Source: Streptomyces caelestis (GTDB lineage Bacteria > Actinomycetota > Actinomycetes > Streptomycetales > Streptomycetaceae). From it: DNA of 64,000 nucleotides. The translations under genes were made by a program, and so were the position numbers. Positions 18,556 to 28,143 of this stretch are shown one piece after another (within the stretch, counting starts at the first letter, position 1; every line of letters begins with the position of its first letter). The stretch spans positions 124,001 to 188,000 of the forward strand of contig NZ_LGCN01000240.1 in assembly GCF_001279005.1 (NCBI RefSeq). Direction: 5' to 3'. The notes under the pieces are model-generated. The model worked only from the letters and a program-made list of their open reading frames with translations. It ran no database searches and was not told the DNA's origin.

Positions 18556-18902
18556 ACGCCCTCACCCGCGCACGGACGAGAAGGGGCCGTTCGTGATGCG
18601 GTGGGTTCCACCGCTCGACGCTCCGCTGTTCGATCGGCACAGGACGGCGAAGACCGGTCGACGGCGGTCGGCCCGGGTCACGGAGGCCGACCGGGGTGGT
18701 CGAGCCGCGCGTCCCGCTCGTCGTCCCGGACGCCCGGCGTCCCGGTCCCGGCACTCGTCCCGTCGAGGAAGTCCCCGCTTTCGCCCGCGAGGCCGGCCAC
18801 CGGCGTGTGACGCCGCGGACCGACGGCCATCCGGTGTCCGGCCGATGAGTTCCGCGGCGTTCGGCGGTCGTATCGTCGAAGCCGTTGGCGAAGGGAGTTC
18901 TG
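18556..18902. other. Interval without a recognisable gene
   Basis: About 350 bases upstream of the RibD-like gene. Open frames are present on both strands without domain content. It should contain the promoter of the following gene; its AAGGGAG ribosome site lies at 18891-18897. Confidence 0.35.
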
Positions 18903-19466
18903 ATGCGCAGCGTGACCTATTCGATGAGCGTCTCACTCGACGGTTACATCGTCGGGCCGGACGGCGACTTCAACTGGACGGCGCCCGACGAGGAGGTCTT
19001 CCGCTTCTGGATCGACGAGATTCGAGACGTCGGCGTCCACCTGATGGGACGACGGCTGTACGAGACGATGCTGTACTGGGAGACCGCCGACCAGGACCCC
19101 TCGCTCGACGAGCCGGCGCTCGAGTGGACCGCGCTCTGGAAGCCGCTCCCCAAAGTGGTGTTCTCCAGCACGCTGTCGACGGTGCAGGGCAAGGCCCGCC
19201 TGGCCTCCGGCAGCCCGGCGGAGGAGATCGAGCGGTTGCGGGCCGAGCCGGGAGAGGGCGACATCGCGATCGGCGGCGCGACCCTCGCCGCCGAGGTGGC
19301 GGCGTCGGGCCTGATCGACGAGTACCGGGCCGTGGTCTACCCGGTGCTGGTGGGCGGTGGCATTCCGTTCTTTCCCCGGCGCGAGCGCCGGGTGGATCTC
19401 GAACTCGTCGAGACCCGCGCCTTCAGCTCGAAAGTCGTCTACCTCCGCTACCGCGTGGCACGCTAG
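18903..19466 (+). CDS. Dihydrofolate reductase-family protein (RibD C-terminal type)
   Basis: 187 residues. It begins SVTYSMSVSLDGYIVGPDGD, contains HLMGRRLYETM near residue 45, and has the GDIAIGGATLAAE nucleotide-binding block near residue 120, all typical of RibD_C/YyaP-type reductases. A ribosome site AAGGGAG precedes the ATG at 18903. Substrate unknown; the single domain lacks a deaminase, so it is not riboflavin RibD itself. Confidence 0.83.
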   Translation: MRSVTYSMSVSLDGYIVGPDGDFNWTAPDEEVFRFWIDEIRDVGVHLMGRRLYETMLYWETADQDPSLDEPALEWTALWKPLPKVVFSSTLSTVQGKARLASGSPAEEIERLRAEPGEGDIAIGGATLAAEVAASGLIDEYRAVVYPVLVGGGIPFFPRRERRVDLELVETRAFSSKVVYLRYRVAR

Positions 19467-19803
19467 GCCGGGCCCGAGAAGGCCGCTGCCTCGGCTCGCT
19501 GCGGTGCTCCTCCCCCGGCCCGCCGCCGGGCGGGTCCACGACGCCGTCGAGCGACACGAAACCGGTGTGCACCACGTCGCGCATGCTGCTGTCTGCTCAT
19601 GACCGGGTGAGTTGCCGGGTCCCCACTGGATCGCGGACGTGGCAGCCGTCTTGGACGGAACCGACGTCCGGCGCGCGTCGTCCACCGCACCGCCGCCCCA
19701 TGGACGCTCATCCGGAACGTCCGACCACGAGCCGGCCCGGCCCTGTGGCCCTCCCCCTCGAAGGTGCAGGAAACCAAGGACCGAGAGGGGGTAAACGGCA
19801 GTC
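19467..19803. other. Interval without an intact gene
   Basis: About 340 bases. A short plus-strand frame reading PGPHWIADVAAVLDGTD near 19615-19665 looks like a piece of a once-coding sequence, but I cannot assign it. No RNA gene or strong terminator is seen. Confidence 0.3.
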
Positions 19804-20088
19804 ATGGACGGCACACGATCTCAGCAGGACGAGCGGGGCCGACAAGAAGCCCGGGCCCGATGGACCATGTGGACCTGGCAATGGGCCAGGTGGCCGGCCC
19901 TGATCCTCGCGGTCAGCTGGGCGGCCAGCTGGATCGGCAGTCTCAGCCGGGGTGAGCGGGGACAGGATCTGTGGTGGCCCCTGGCCAGTACCGTCATCTG
20001 GACAGCGGTGACCGTGAACGGCTTCGTGACCTGCCGCCGGATCAGGACGACGACTCTGCCGTCCCTCACCCGTCGGCCATCCGCCTGA
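19804..20088 (+). CDS. Small membrane protein of unknown function
   Basis: 94 residues with a charged N-terminus (to about residue 25), one clear hydrophobic segment (WPALILAVSWAASWIGSL) and a second weaker one (WWPLASTVIWTAVTVNGFV). A GAGAGGGGG site lies ten bases upstream. No family is recognised, but codon use and the ribosome site support it as real. Confidence 0.5.
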   Translation: MDGTRSQQDERGRQEARARWTMWTWQWARWPALILAVSWAASWIGSLSRGERGQDLWWPLASTVIWTAVTVNGFVTCRRIRTTTLPSLTRRPSA

Positions 20089-20613
20089 TCACCTCGCCCG
20101 GCCCGTCTCCCCGTTCCCCGTCACCTCCCGCCGCTGGGGGCGAAGTCCTCCAGCAGGCACAGACCCGCCCAAGCGGACGGGTCCGCCGGCGGGGGCGGGG
20201 CTCGAGCAGCGAACCGGGAGCCCAGGGTCGCCCGGTCCCCTCGGTGCGCACACCTCCGCATCCCCCACGAGGTGTGGCCGGCCTCCGTCTCGGCCGGCGT
20301 CGTGCGGCGATCCGTTCGACATCGTTCCGTGTCAAGGGGGTTGAGGGGGAGCGGCGGCGTACTCGTCGCCGCCGCTCGGCCGCACCGGAGCCACCGTTCT
20401 GGCGGCGCTGCGCATACCGGCGACCACCACGGCCCCGGCCGAGAGGACCGGCACGGCAAGCCTCCACATGCTGCGCCCCTCGGCCGGGCGCCGCTGGGCA
20501 GAAGTGCGGGCAGCGGCGCCGGCGAACACGGAAGGCGGCGTCCTCCGGCGACGTGTGAACATCCGCTGCGAGGCGGTGGGGCGACGCGGACGCCGCCGTG
20601 AGCGCTGCGGACG
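20089..20613. other. Interval with one doubtful small ORF
   Basis: About 525 bases between the small membrane gene and the end of the furan operon. On the minus strand 20332-20469 could encode a 45-residue peptide with a hydrophobic N-terminus (MWRLAVPVLSAGAVVVAGM), downstream of the methyltransferase. It has no strong ribosome site and I do not call it as a gene. Confidence 0.3.
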
Positions 20614-21603
20614 TCATGGCCGGTGCTTGTGCGCGAACACCCACCGGTTCCCCTCCAGCGCGTCGTTCGGCTCGGGAAGGGGGCCGCGTCCGTGCCGGTG
20701 GGTGAAGTCGAAGGGGGTGTGCACCGAGGTGGACCAGCCCCTGGCCGTCAGGTCGCCCGCGGAGTCGGGCCGGGGCCCCTTGTCGAAGAGGCGGAGCAGG
20801 TCGATGCCGATCCGCTCTCGCGTCGCCGTGTAGATCGCGCTGTCGCGGTACTCCAGCAGATCCTTCTCCAGCTTGGCCTCGAAGGCCAGTGCGCTGCCTT
20901 CGGTGGTCAGCCGGTCCACCGTGTCGACGAGGTACGTCTCGACGGGACTCGGCAGGTAGAAGAGCAGTCCCTCGGCCAGCCAGACGCTCGGCGCGGCCGG
21001 GTCGAAGCCGGCGGCGGTCAGCGCGGTGACCCAGTCGGCGCGCAGGTCGACCGGTACGGGGACGCGCTTCGCCTTCGGGGCGGCCGACAGGTCCGTGAGC
21101 ACCCGCTGCTTGAACGCCAGCACGCCCGCCCTGTCGATCTCGAAGACCGCACAGTCGCAGGGCCACTCCAGCCGGAAGGCGCGGGTGTCCAACCCCGCTC
21201 CGAGCAGGACCACTTGACGGGTGCCCGTACGCACCGACCGGAGGAGGAAGTCGTCGAGGACCCTGGTCCGCAGGCCGAAGTAGCGGGCGAACCGCCCCCA
21301 CAGCGGATCGCCGTCTCCGTCCGGGACCTGCTGGATGCGCACCGGCCAGTGCGCGCACGCCGGGGCGGCGCGCACGAAGTGTTCCGCGTAGACGTCCTGG
21401 GCCAGGCTGTCGGGGCGGTGGGTCTCGATCGCCCGTGCCGCGGCCACCAGGAGGGCGGTCAGACCCACGCCCGCGTCCACGCCTCCCACGTCGGTGTGCG
21501 GCGACGCCGTGCCGGCCGTGTTTCGTCCGTCGGCGGGAGTGGGGACCACGGGGCGCCCGCTTGCCGGGTGCGGTGAGCCCGCGGTGCCGTGTGCCTCGCT
21601 CAT
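20614..21603 (-). CDS. SAM-dependent methyltransferase of the TIGR00027/PPM-like family
   Basis: 329 residues. The SAM motif is VVLLGAGLDTRAFRLEW near residue 140, with the following acidic FEID and the family block VWLAEGLLFYLPSP near residue 215, all hallmarks of actinobacterial class I O-methyltransferases of this group. The first 55 residues are low-complexity. Its ATG overlaps the dehydrogenase stop by four bases, so it is the last gene of the MfnB operon. It may esterify a carboxylate or methylate a hydroxyl on the furan product; that is inference. Confidence 0.85.
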   Translation of the reverse strand: MSEAHGTAGSPHPASGRPVVPTPADGRNTAGTASPHTDVGGVDAGVGLTALLVAAARAIETHRPDSLAQDVYAEHFVRAAPACAHWPVRIQQVPDGDGDPLWGRFARYFGLRTRVLDDFLLRSVRTGTRQVVLLGAGLDTRAFRLEWPCDCAVFEIDRAGVLAFKQRVLTDLSAAPKAKRVPVPVDLRADWVTALTAAGFDPAAPSVWLAEGLLFYLPSPVETYLVDTVDRLTTEGSALAFEAKLEKDLLEYRDSAIYTATRERIGIDLLRLFDKGPRPDSAGDLTARGWSTSVHTPFDFTHRHGRGPLPEPNDALEGNRWVFAHKHRP

Positions 21604-22703
21604 CGGTTTCTTCCCTCCGGGAGCAGGACGGGTTTGACCACGCGGCCCGCGTCGCAGTCGCGTTCGGCCTCGTTGATGTCGGCCAGCGGGTACGTGCGGA
21701 TCAGTTGGTCGAAGGGGAAGCGTCCGGCCTGCCACAGCCCGGTCAGCCGGGGTATCAGCAGTCCGGGCACGGCGTCCCCTTCGCAGATGTGGCGGATGCT
21801 GCGGCCCCGGTCCAGCGTGCCCGGTTCGAGCGGCAGCGCGGTGTGGAGCCGTGCCACCAGGCCGAGGCTTCCGGTGGGGCGCAGTGCCCGGAGCGCGTCG
21901 TTGATGAGCGGGGACGAGGCCGTGGTGTCCAGCGCGTACTGCGCGCCGCCGTCGGTGAGCCGCCGGATCCGTTCGGGCAGTCCGGCCGTTCCGGCGGGCA
22001 GCGGGATCGCGCCGAACCGCTCGGCCAGGGCCAGCCGCCCGGGGTGCCGGTCGACGGCCACGGTCAGCGCGCCGGCGGCGGTGGCCGCCATCACCGCGGC
22101 CAGGCCCACCGCTCCCGCGCCGAAGACCGCGAGGGTGTCGGCGGGGCCGGCGCCGAAGGTGTTCAGCACGGCTCCGGCGCCGGTGAGGAAGCCGCAGCCG
22201 AGCGGTCCGAGCAGTGCGACGGGCAGTGCGGGGTCGACCCGGACCGCGTTGCGGGCCGGGACGAGCGCGTACTCGGCGAACGAGGACTGGCCGAACCACC
22301 GGGGCGCGAGCGCTCCCCCGGTCGCGTCGGTGAGCCTTGGTGCTTCCTCCTCGCGCCCTCCGAAGAGGTTGAGGGAGGCGAAGGAGTCGCAGTGGGCGGG
22401 GGACGCGCCGCGGCAGTTCCGGCAGTGTCCGCAGGAGTCGAAGCTCAGCACGACGTGGTCACCGACGCCGATCGCGGTGCCCGGGCCGCCCGTCCGCACC
22501 ACGATCCCGGCCCCCTCATGGCCGAGCACCGCCGGCAGCGGGCTGCGACCGGCCGATCGCCGGACCGCGAGATCGGTCCGGCACATCCCACAGCCCGTGA
22601 TCTCGACAAGGATCTCGCCGACGGCGGGTTCCGTGCGCAGGGTCACCTCCTCGATCGCGAACGGGTCCTCGTACGAGCGCAGTACGGCCGCCTGGAACCT
22701 CAC
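21600..22703 (-). CDS. Zinc-dependent alcohol dehydrogenase (aryl/MSH-type MDR family)
   Basis: 367 residues. The catalytic zinc site is seen as GCGMCRTDL (Cys) and GHEGAGIV (His-Glu). The structural-zinc loop has four cysteines in SFDSCGHCRNCRGASPAHC, and the NAD motif is VFGAGAVGLAA near residue 195. It resembles aryl-alcohol dehydrogenases, which interconvert benzylic-type alcohols and aldehydes; a hydroxymethylfuran would be a fitting substrate. The GTG at 22703 is one base from the upstream gene's stop, so the operon is continuous. Confidence 0.87.
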   Translation of the reverse strand: MRFQAAVLRSYEDPFAIEEVTLRTEPAVGEILVEITGCGMCRTDLAVRRSAGRSPLPAVLGHEGAGIVVRTGGPGTAIGVGDHVVLSFDSCGHCRNCRGASPAHCDSFASLNLFGGREEEAPRLTDATGGALAPRWFGQSSFAEYALVPARNAVRVDPALPVALLGPLGCGFLTGAGAVLNTFGAGPADTLAVFGAGAVGLAAVMAATAAGALTVAVDRHPGRLALAERFGAIPLPAGTAGLPERIRRLTDGGAQYALDTTASSPLINDALRALRPTGSLGLVARLHTALPLEPGTLDRGRSIRHICEGDAVPGLLIPRLTGLWQAGRFPFDQLIRTYPLADINEAERDCDAGRVVKPVLLPEGRNR

Positions 22704-22704
22704 G

Positions 22705-24120
22705 TCACTCCTCCTGCGGTCGGTGGACGACGAACGGCCGGAGGTTGCCGTAGAACCCCCACGGTCCGCCCGCGATGCCGACACCGCTGTTCTTGACGCC
22801 CGCGAAGGGCTGGGCGAGGGACAGCTCGGCATGGTGGTTGATCCAGGCCGTGCCGCATTCGAGCCGGCCGGCCACCGCCTCGGCCCGGTCGGGATCGGCG
22901 CCCCATACGGATCCGCCCAGTCCGAAGCCGGTGCCGTTGGCCGCGTCGACTGCTTCGTCGAGGCTCCGGTACGGAAGCACCGGCAGGACGGGTCCGAACT
23001 GTTCCTCGGTCACCACCGGGCTGTCGGGTGGGACATCGGTGAGGATCGTGGGAGCGAAGAAGCAGCCCGGCCCGTCCAGCCGGTGGCCGCCGGCCGCCGC
23101 CCGGGCGCCGTCCGCCAGGGCCCGCTTCGTGACCTGCTCGACGCGGGCCAGCTGAGGGGCGTTGCTGACCGGGCCCAGCCGGGTCTCCGGGTCGAGGCCG
23201 GGCCCGACGGCGACGGTCTTCGCGCGCCGGGCGAGGGCTTCGACGACCTCGGCGTGGAGCCGTGCCGGTGCGTAGACGCGTTTGACCGCCATGCAGACCT
23301 GCCCGCAGTTGCGGAACGCCGCCCAGAACAGCCGGTCCGCGATCCGGTCCACCTCGACGTCGTCCAGCAGGACGGCGGCGTCGTTGCCGCCCAGTTCCAG
23401 GGTGACCCGGGCGAGCGAGGCCGCCGCCGCCCCGGCGACGGCCCGCCCGGTGGGCACCGAGCCGGTGAAGGTGACGTGGCGGATGCCCGGGTGGGAGGCG
23501 AGGCGGGCGCCGAGCGGTTCACGGCCGGTGACGACGGTCAGTACGTCTTCGGGCAGGGCGGTGGCGAGGACGGAGCCGAGCAGTCGGGTGGCGAGGGGGG
23601 TGAACGGGGACGGTTTGAGGACCATGGTGTTGCCCGCCGCGAGCGCGGGCGCGAACTTCGCCGCCGCGAGCTGGAGGGGGAAGTTCCACGGCACGATCGC
23701 GGCGACGGGTCCGAGGGAGCGCCAGCGGATCTCGCTGTGCACGGGCCGGCCGTCGGTGATCCGCCGGGTTCTGGGGGCCAGGTCCGCGAAGTAGCGCAGG
23801 CGGGCCGCCGTACGGTCGATCTCCGCGTACGACTCGGCCAGGGGCTTGCCCTGTTCCCGGGTGAGCAACCGGGCGAGGCTGCCGCCCGCCGTCTCCACGG
23901 CGTCGGCCGCCACGCGCAACGCGGTGGCGCGGGCGGCGGGATCGGCGCGCCAGCCGCGCCAGGCCCGGTGGGCCCGGCCGACCACGGCGTCCAACTCGTC
24001 CGGATGCTGGTCGGGGACCTCGTCGACGGTCTCCCCGGTGGCCGGGTCGACGACGCCGAAACGCGCGGTCCGGCGTCCGGGGGCGCGGCCGGGTTCGGGG
24101 GCGGGCATGCCGCTGGTCAC
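22705..24120 (-). CDS. NAD(P)-dependent aldehyde dehydrogenase
   Basis: About 471 residues, full length. The active-site elements are present: [20 protein letters not shown], the [13 protein letters not shown] cofactor loop, the general base in TLELGGNDA, and the nucleophile in [14 protein letters not shown] near residue 275. A GTG at 24120 overlaps the MfnB stop (GTGA) and is preferred; an ATG four codons later is possible. In this operon it likely oxidises a furan aldehyde to the acid. Confidence 0.88.
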   Translation of the reverse strand: MTSGMPAPEPGRAPGRRTARFGVVDPATGETVDEVPDQHPDELDAVVGRAHRAWRGWRADPAARATALRVAADAVETAGGSLARLLTREQGKPLAESYAEIDRTAARLRYFADLAPRTRRITDGRPVHSEIRWRSLGPVAAIVPWNFPLQLAAAKFAPALAAGNTMVLKPSPFTPLATRLLGSVLATALPEDVLTVVTGREPLGARLASHPGIRHVTFTGSVPTGRAVAGAAAASLARVTLELGGNDAAVLLDDVEVDRIADRLFWAAFRNCGQVCMAVKRVYAPARLHAEVVEALARRAKTVAVGPGLDPETRLGPVSNAPQLARVEQVTKRALADGARAAAGGHRLDGPGCFFAPTILTDVPPDSPVVTEEQFGPVLPVLPYRSLDEAVDAANGTGFGLGGSVWGADPDRAEAVAGRLECGTAWINHHAELSLAQPFAGVKNSGVGIAGGPWGFYGNLRPFVVHRPQEE

Positions 24121-24875
24121 TTCCCGGCGGGGACGCCGACCGCGTGCTCCCGGGCCTGCCGGTCCATCTCCGCCCGGAAGGCGGCCACCAGACGCGGCTG
24201 GATCCTCCCGGCCTTGCGGTCGCCGCCCGCGCAGACCGCTCCGCGCACGCCCACGATGTCCGTGCCGATGCGGGTCAGCGGACCGAGGTCGGTCTGTTGG
24301 ACGCTGCCCGCGAGGGCGGCGAGCAGACCGGCCGCATGGGCCAGCCGGACGAACTCGGCGCACACGTCCGGCGGAACGTGGTCGAACAGCCGCGTCCCGT
24401 CCTTGACGGCGGTGTCGAGCATGGCGGCGTCGGCGCCGGAGCGGGCGGCGATGTGGGGCACGGCGAGCGGATTGACGCAGCCGATCCGGTGGGCGTCGGC
24501 GTAGCCCGAAGCGACGACGAGCGCTTTCGGGCGGTGGTCCTTCACCGCCCGGACGACCGCGCTCATGACCTCGACACCCTGCTCCGGCGTCGTGCATCCG
24601 TAGAGGCCGACCTTGATGTACGTGGCGCCGGAGACGACCGCGCCGAGCGCGGCCTGGGCCACCGTACCGGGCTTGTACGGGACGTCTCCCACGGTGGCGG
24701 ACACCGGTTTGTCCGCCGGGACCGCGTCACGGATCTCCCTGATGACCCAGGGGAAGTTGGCGCCGAGCGAACCCTCGTCGGGCTTCTTGACGTCGACGAT
24801 GTCGAGGTGCTCCGCCGACTTCGCGCAGTCGAGGGCCTCCTCGACGCCGTCCGGGGAGATGAGAAGCAACACCAT
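24117..24875 (-). CDS. mfnB: (5-formylfuran-3-yl)methyl phosphate synthase (MfnB homologue, DUF556)
   Basis: About 252 residues and very close to archaeal MfnB, a TIM-barrel enzyme that condenses two glyceraldehyde-3-phosphate molecules to 4-(hydroxymethyl)-2-furancarboxaldehyde phosphate in methanofuran synthesis. Family blocks in order are [64 protein letters not shown] and [13 protein letters not shown]. These retain the catalytic lysines (in DVKKP, YIKVG and TAVKDG) and the aspartate of MLD. The start at 24875 ([10 protein letters not shown]) matches the archaeal N-terminus, with GGAAGGAG just upstream. It leads the operon, so furan formation is the probable first step. Confidence 0.87.
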   Translation of the reverse strand: MVLLLISPDGVEEALDCAKSAEHLDIVDVKKPDEGSLGANFPWVIREIRDAVPADKPVSATVGDVPYKPGTVAQAALGAVVSGATYIKVGLYGCTTPEQGVEVMSAVVRAVKDHRPKALVVASGYADAHRIGCVNPLAVPHIAARSGADAAMLDTAVKDGTRLFDHVPPDVCAEFVRLAHAAGLLAALAGSVQQTDLGPLTRIGTDIVGVRGAVCAGGDRKAGRIQPRLVAAFRAEMDRQAREHAVGVPAGK

Positions 24876-24893
24876 GGGCTCCTTCCGCCGCAT

Positions 24894-25383
24894 GTCCGCC
24901 TGGCCGAGGGACAGGGGTGCGGATCACCTGGTTCGTGTGCGGTGCGTTCATCATTTCCGCGGCCCGTGGGCGTCGGTAGAGCGTGCGGAAACCGGATGGG
25001 GCGTCGTCGGCGCACCCAGTGCGCCGTGCGCGCCGGTCCGAACCGGCTCCCGCCCGATCCGCGGTGTTCAGGAGCGGTTCCCGCCATGAGGTCAGGAGGC
25101 ACGGGAGAGGCGAAGGCGGGAGATCTCCGTTTCCGGCGGCCCGCCCGGCGACGGATCGATGCGTGTTCCATGCCGGAGCGGCGCCGTTTTCATTCTTTCC
25201 GTTGAACGGCCCGTCTTCCCCGGGGCGCCGGATTCCGCAGCCCGCATAGTGACAGCGCGACGGCCCTACGACCGGCCGGCCGGAGGTGGACTTTCCCGCT
25301 CCGCGCGGGTGTTCGCCGCACCGTACGGCACGGCCGGCGCGCACGACCGTCCCGTCCTCTGGTCCGACGAAAGGCAAGAGCCC
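24894..25383. other. Divergent intergenic region upstream of the MfnB operon and EF-hand gene
   Basis: About 490 bases between two divergent genes, with no recognisable frame. It must carry the promoters of the furan operon (leftward) and the EF-hand gene (rightward). I see no palindrome strong enough to name an operator. Confidence 0.4.
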
Positions 25384-25917
25384 ATGCGGAACGAAGCGAT
25401 CAAGCGGGTCGCACTCGTGTTCACCCTGTTCGACGTGGACGGAAACGAGGTTCTGGAAGCCGACGACTTCGATCTGATGAGCAGCCGGGTCGCCGCCGCC
25501 GTCCCCGATGCCGACGAGGCGCGGAAGCAGGCCATGCGTGCCGGCTTCACGCGCTACTGGAACACGCTGGCCGGTGAACTCGACAGCGATCACGACGGCC
25601 GGATCACTTATGACGAGTACCGGGCGTGCGTCCTGTCGCCGGAGCGCTTCAGCGGAGCGATCGACGAGTTCGCGGCCGGCTTCGCGCGCCTCGGCGACCT
25701 GGACGGCAGCGGTACCGTCGCCCGACCGGTGTTCATCGGCATGATGAGGGGGGTCGGTTTCGACCTGCCGAACATCCATGCGCTCTTCGACGCCTTCGAG
25801 CCCGATGACGACGACCGGATCCGGGTGGACGTCTGGGAAGCCGAGATCAAGAACTTCTACGCCCCTGACAAGGGCGGTATTCCCGCGGACCTGCTGGCGG
25901 TTTCCCCGGCAGCCTGA
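25384..25917 (+). CDS. Calerythrin-like EF-hand calcium-binding protein
   Basis: 177 residues, soluble, with four EF-hand loops: DVDGNEVLEADD (about 18-29), DSDHDGRITYDE (about 66-77), DLDGSGTV (about 105) and a degenerate EPDDDDRIRVDV (about 139). The first two have good calcium-ligand spacing. This is the sarcoplasmic-type architecture of actinomycete calerythrin, a cytoplasmic calcium buffer or sensor. A strong hairpin follows the gene. Confidence 0.87.
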   Translation: MRNEAIKRVALVFTLFDVDGNEVLEADDFDLMSSRVAAAVPDADEARKQAMRAGFTRYWNTLAGELDSDHDGRITYDEYRACVLSPERFSGAIDEFAAGFARLGDLDGSGTVARPVFIGMMRGVGFDLPNIHALFDAFEPDDDDRIRVDVWEAEIKNFYAPDKGGIPADLLAVSPAA

Positions 25918-25925
25918 TCGGCACG

Positions 25926-25963
25926 GCCCGGTGGCCCGCTCCGTGCGGGGCGGGCCACCGGGC
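25926..25963 (+). terminator. Intrinsic terminator after the EF-hand gene
   Basis: A perfect 14-base inverted repeat (GCCCGGTGGCCCGC at 25926-25939, complement at 25950-25963) with a ten-base loop, nine bases after the stop. Confidence 0.78.
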
Positions 25964-26332
25964 TCCCCGTCCGCTCGGCTGCGGATCCCGGGGCGGCCCG
26001 ATGCCCCTTCACGTCCGGGAGTGGACGCGCGGCGTGTGCGGGACCGTGCACGCCCTCGGCCACGGCACGAGCCGCGACGTCCTGTTCGAAGGAGCCCGTA
26101 TCGTCGCCTCCGGACGGGCGGAGACGTCGAACGCCTGTGAAGCGCCGGCAGGGCCGGCGTACGTGCCCGCCCGGCGCGGTGGAGCGGGAAGCCGCCGGCC
26201 CGGCCTCACGGCCGAGCCGTCCGCGCATCCGATCGGTGACGACGCGGAGCGGTACCCGGGGTCTGTCCGATGGGGCGGCGGTGAGCCCTGAGCCCGGGTC
26301 CTCCGGCTCCGGGGTCCGTGCTCCGCCGCTGT
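25964..26332. other. Interval without a recognisable gene between two terminators
   Basis: About 370 bases flanked by the EF-hand terminator and the gadB terminator. A plus-strand frame of 96 codons starts at 26001 but has no domain, and both flanking genes end toward it, so a promoter is not required here. Nothing else is seen. Confidence 0.4.
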
Positions 26333-26372
26333 GCCCGGGCCGCCACCGGTGTGAGAGGCGGGCGGCCCGGGC
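26333..26372 (-). terminator. Intrinsic terminator after glutamate decarboxylase
   Basis: A 12-base perfect inverted repeat (GCCCGGGCCGCC at 26333-26344, complement at 26361-26372), placed four bases beyond the gadB stop on the minus strand. Confidence 0.75.
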
Positions 26373-26376
26373 GTGG

Positions 26377-27768
26377 TCAGTGGTGGAAGCCGATGCGGGC
26401 CGAGTCGTGGGGGTGTCCCTGGTCGAGGTGCTCGATCGCCCTGCGCATGTCCTCGGCGAGGAGTTCGATCTCGTCGCGGTCGACGCCGTGCCGTACGAGG
26501 ACGCGCTGGATCACGGTCTCCTGGCGGTCGGGCGGGAGCGGGTAGGAGGGGACCTGCCAGCCGCGCATGCGGAGCTGGTCGGACAGGTCGTACAGGCTCC
26601 AGCCGGTCGAGGCGGGGTCGGTCAGGGTCCAGGAGGCGGCGGGCAGTGCCCCGGTGCCGTCGTAGAGCAGGGTGAACGGGCCCATGTCGGCGACCTGTCG
26701 GGCGAGGTGCTGTGCGGTGTCGGCGCAGGCCTGGTGGACGCGCCGGTATCCCTCGCGGCCCAGGCGCAGGAACAGGAAGTACTGGGCGACGACCTGGCCG
26801 CCGGGGCGGGAGAAGTTCAGGGCGAGGGTGGGCATGTCGCCGCCGAGGTAGTCGACGTGGAAGACCAGGTCCTCCGGCAGGGCCGCCTTGTCGCGCCACA
26901 GGGCCCAGCCGACGCCGAGCGGGGCCATGCCGTACTTGTGGCCGGAGGCGTTGATCGAGGCGACCCGCGGCAGTCGGAAGTCCCACTCCAGGTCGGGGTG
27001 GAGGAACGGCGCGATGAAACCGCCGGAGGCGGCGTCGACGTGCAGGGGGACGTCCAGGCCGGTCTCCGTCTGCAGGCGGTCGAGTTCGGCCGCGATCTCC
27101 GCCACCGGCTCGTAGGTGCAGGTGTAGGTCACCCCGAGGATCGCCACGACGCCGATGGTGTTCTCGTCGACGTACCGGCGCAGTTGGTGTGCCTGCAGGC
27201 CGGTGGCGCCCGGTTCCACCGGCACTTGGCGCAGCTCCACGTCGAAGTAGCGCGCGAACTTCTCCCAGCACACCTGCACCGGCCCGCACACCAGGTTGGG
27301 CCGGTCGGCCGGCCGGCCGGCCGCGCGTCGGCGGTCGCGCCACCGCCACTTCAGGGCGAGGCCGCAGAGCATGGCGGCCTCGCTGGAGCCGGTGGTGGAG
27401 CATCCGACGGCGGACTCGGCGCTGGCGGAGCCGACGGGGGCGTGCCACAGGGAGGCGAGGATGTTGACGCACCGGGACTCGATCTCCGCGGTCTGCGGGT
27501 ACTCGTCCTTGTCGACGATGTTCTTGTCGAGACACAGGTCCATCAGGCGGCGGACCTCGTCGTCGGCCCAGGTGGTGCAGAACGTGGCCAGGTTCTGGGC
27601 CGCGTTGCCGTCGAGCAGCAGCTCGTTGCGCAGCAGCTGGTGGACGACGTGCGGGGGCGCGGGCAGCTCCGGCATCGCCCGCTTGGGCAGGGGCTTCTCA
27701 CTGATCGGTGACGTGAAGACGTCGGCGGCCGGATCAGCGACCGTCTCCTGGGCGTTGTGCAGAGCCAC
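26377..27768 (-). CDS. gadB: Glutamate decarboxylase (PLP-dependent, GadB type)
   Basis: 463 residues, the normal GadB length. Landmarks are AVGCSTTGSSEAAMLCGLA, VTYTCTYEPV, the HVDAASGGFIAPF block, and the PLP lysine in INASGHKYGMAPLGVGW near residue 275. It converts glutamate to GABA with proton consumption. The GTG start has GAGAGG nine bases upstream. The neighbouring permease in the same direction suggests a glutamate/GABA exchange or acid-stress pair, though the gap is about 370 bases with a terminator between them. Confidence 0.9.
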   Translation of the reverse strand: MALHNAQETVADPAADVFTSPISEKPLPKRAMPELPAPPHVVHQLLRNELLLDGNAAQNLATFCTTWADDEVRRLMDLCLDKNIVDKDEYPQTAEIESRCVNILASLWHAPVGSASAESAVGCSTTGSSEAAMLCGLALKWRWRDRRRAAGRPADRPNLVCGPVQVCWEKFARYFDVELRQVPVEPGATGLQAHQLRRYVDENTIGVVAILGVTYTCTYEPVAEIAAELDRLQTETGLDVPLHVDAASGGFIAPFLHPDLEWDFRLPRVASINASGHKYGMAPLGVGWALWRDKAALPEDLVFHVDYLGGDMPTLALNFSRPGGQVVAQYFLFLRLGREGYRRVHQACADTAQHLARQVADMGPFTLLYDGTGALPAASWTLTDPASTGWSLYDLSDQLRMRGWQVPSYPLPPDRQETVIQRVLVRHGVDRDEIELLAEDMRRAIEHLDQGHPHDSARIGFHH

Positions 27769-28114
27769 CGTCGGCACCTCTCGCGTCGTCCTGCCGTGTC
27801 CCTCGGAGACTACGGGCGGGAGCCCGCGTCCGGCAGCGGGCGTACTCCACCCGGGTGGCGCGGCAGGTGGTGGAGCCCGTACGCCGGACAGCGCCCGGCC
27901 ACCGCCGCGGTCGGGGGCACGGCCGGACATCGCGCGGGCCCGGCCATGGCCGCTCTTGCGGTACGCGGACGGCCGTCCCGCCCCGCTGCCGCCGGGTGGG
28001 ACGAACGCGTCGAGAACCACAGCGGGTGCCGGGCGCCTCGCCCGGACGACGCTCACCTCCCTTGCCCGGGTTCCTCGGGCGGTGTCACACGCGTGGGGCC
28101 GGGCTGCGCCGTCC
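27769..28114. other. Upstream region of gadB
   Basis: About 345 bases without a recognisable gene, between the permease terminator and the gadB start. It should contain the gadB promoter. I see no clear operator. Confidence 0.4.
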
Positions 28115-28143
28115 TGACCGGGCGAGGGAGCGGCGCCCGGTCA
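28115..28143 (-). terminator. Hairpin overlapping the permease stop codon
   Basis: A perfect 10-base inverted repeat (TGACCGGGCG at 28115-28124, complement at 28134-28143) with a nine-base loop, overlapping the last codon. It is probably an intrinsic terminator that uncouples the permease from gadB. Confidence 0.6.

Noticed and set aside
19612..19794. Short frame PGPHWIADVAAVLDG as a membrane-protein relic
   Set aside because: Match too short to assign to any family; kept only in the gap description.
20066..21358. Long alternative frames opposite and within the methyltransferase and dehydrogenase genes
   Set aside because: Arg/Pro/Gly-rich composition typical of wrong-frame high-GC DNA; the true frames carry complete family motifs.
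26001..26291. 96-codon plus-strand frame between the EF-hand and gadB genes
   Set aside because: No ribosome site, no domain, and it lies between two terminators.
26377..27768. Reading glutamate decarboxylase as MfnA of a methanofuran-like pathway
   Set aside because: Length and motifs fit GadB, and it is separated from mfnB by another gene, a terminator and its own promoter region.
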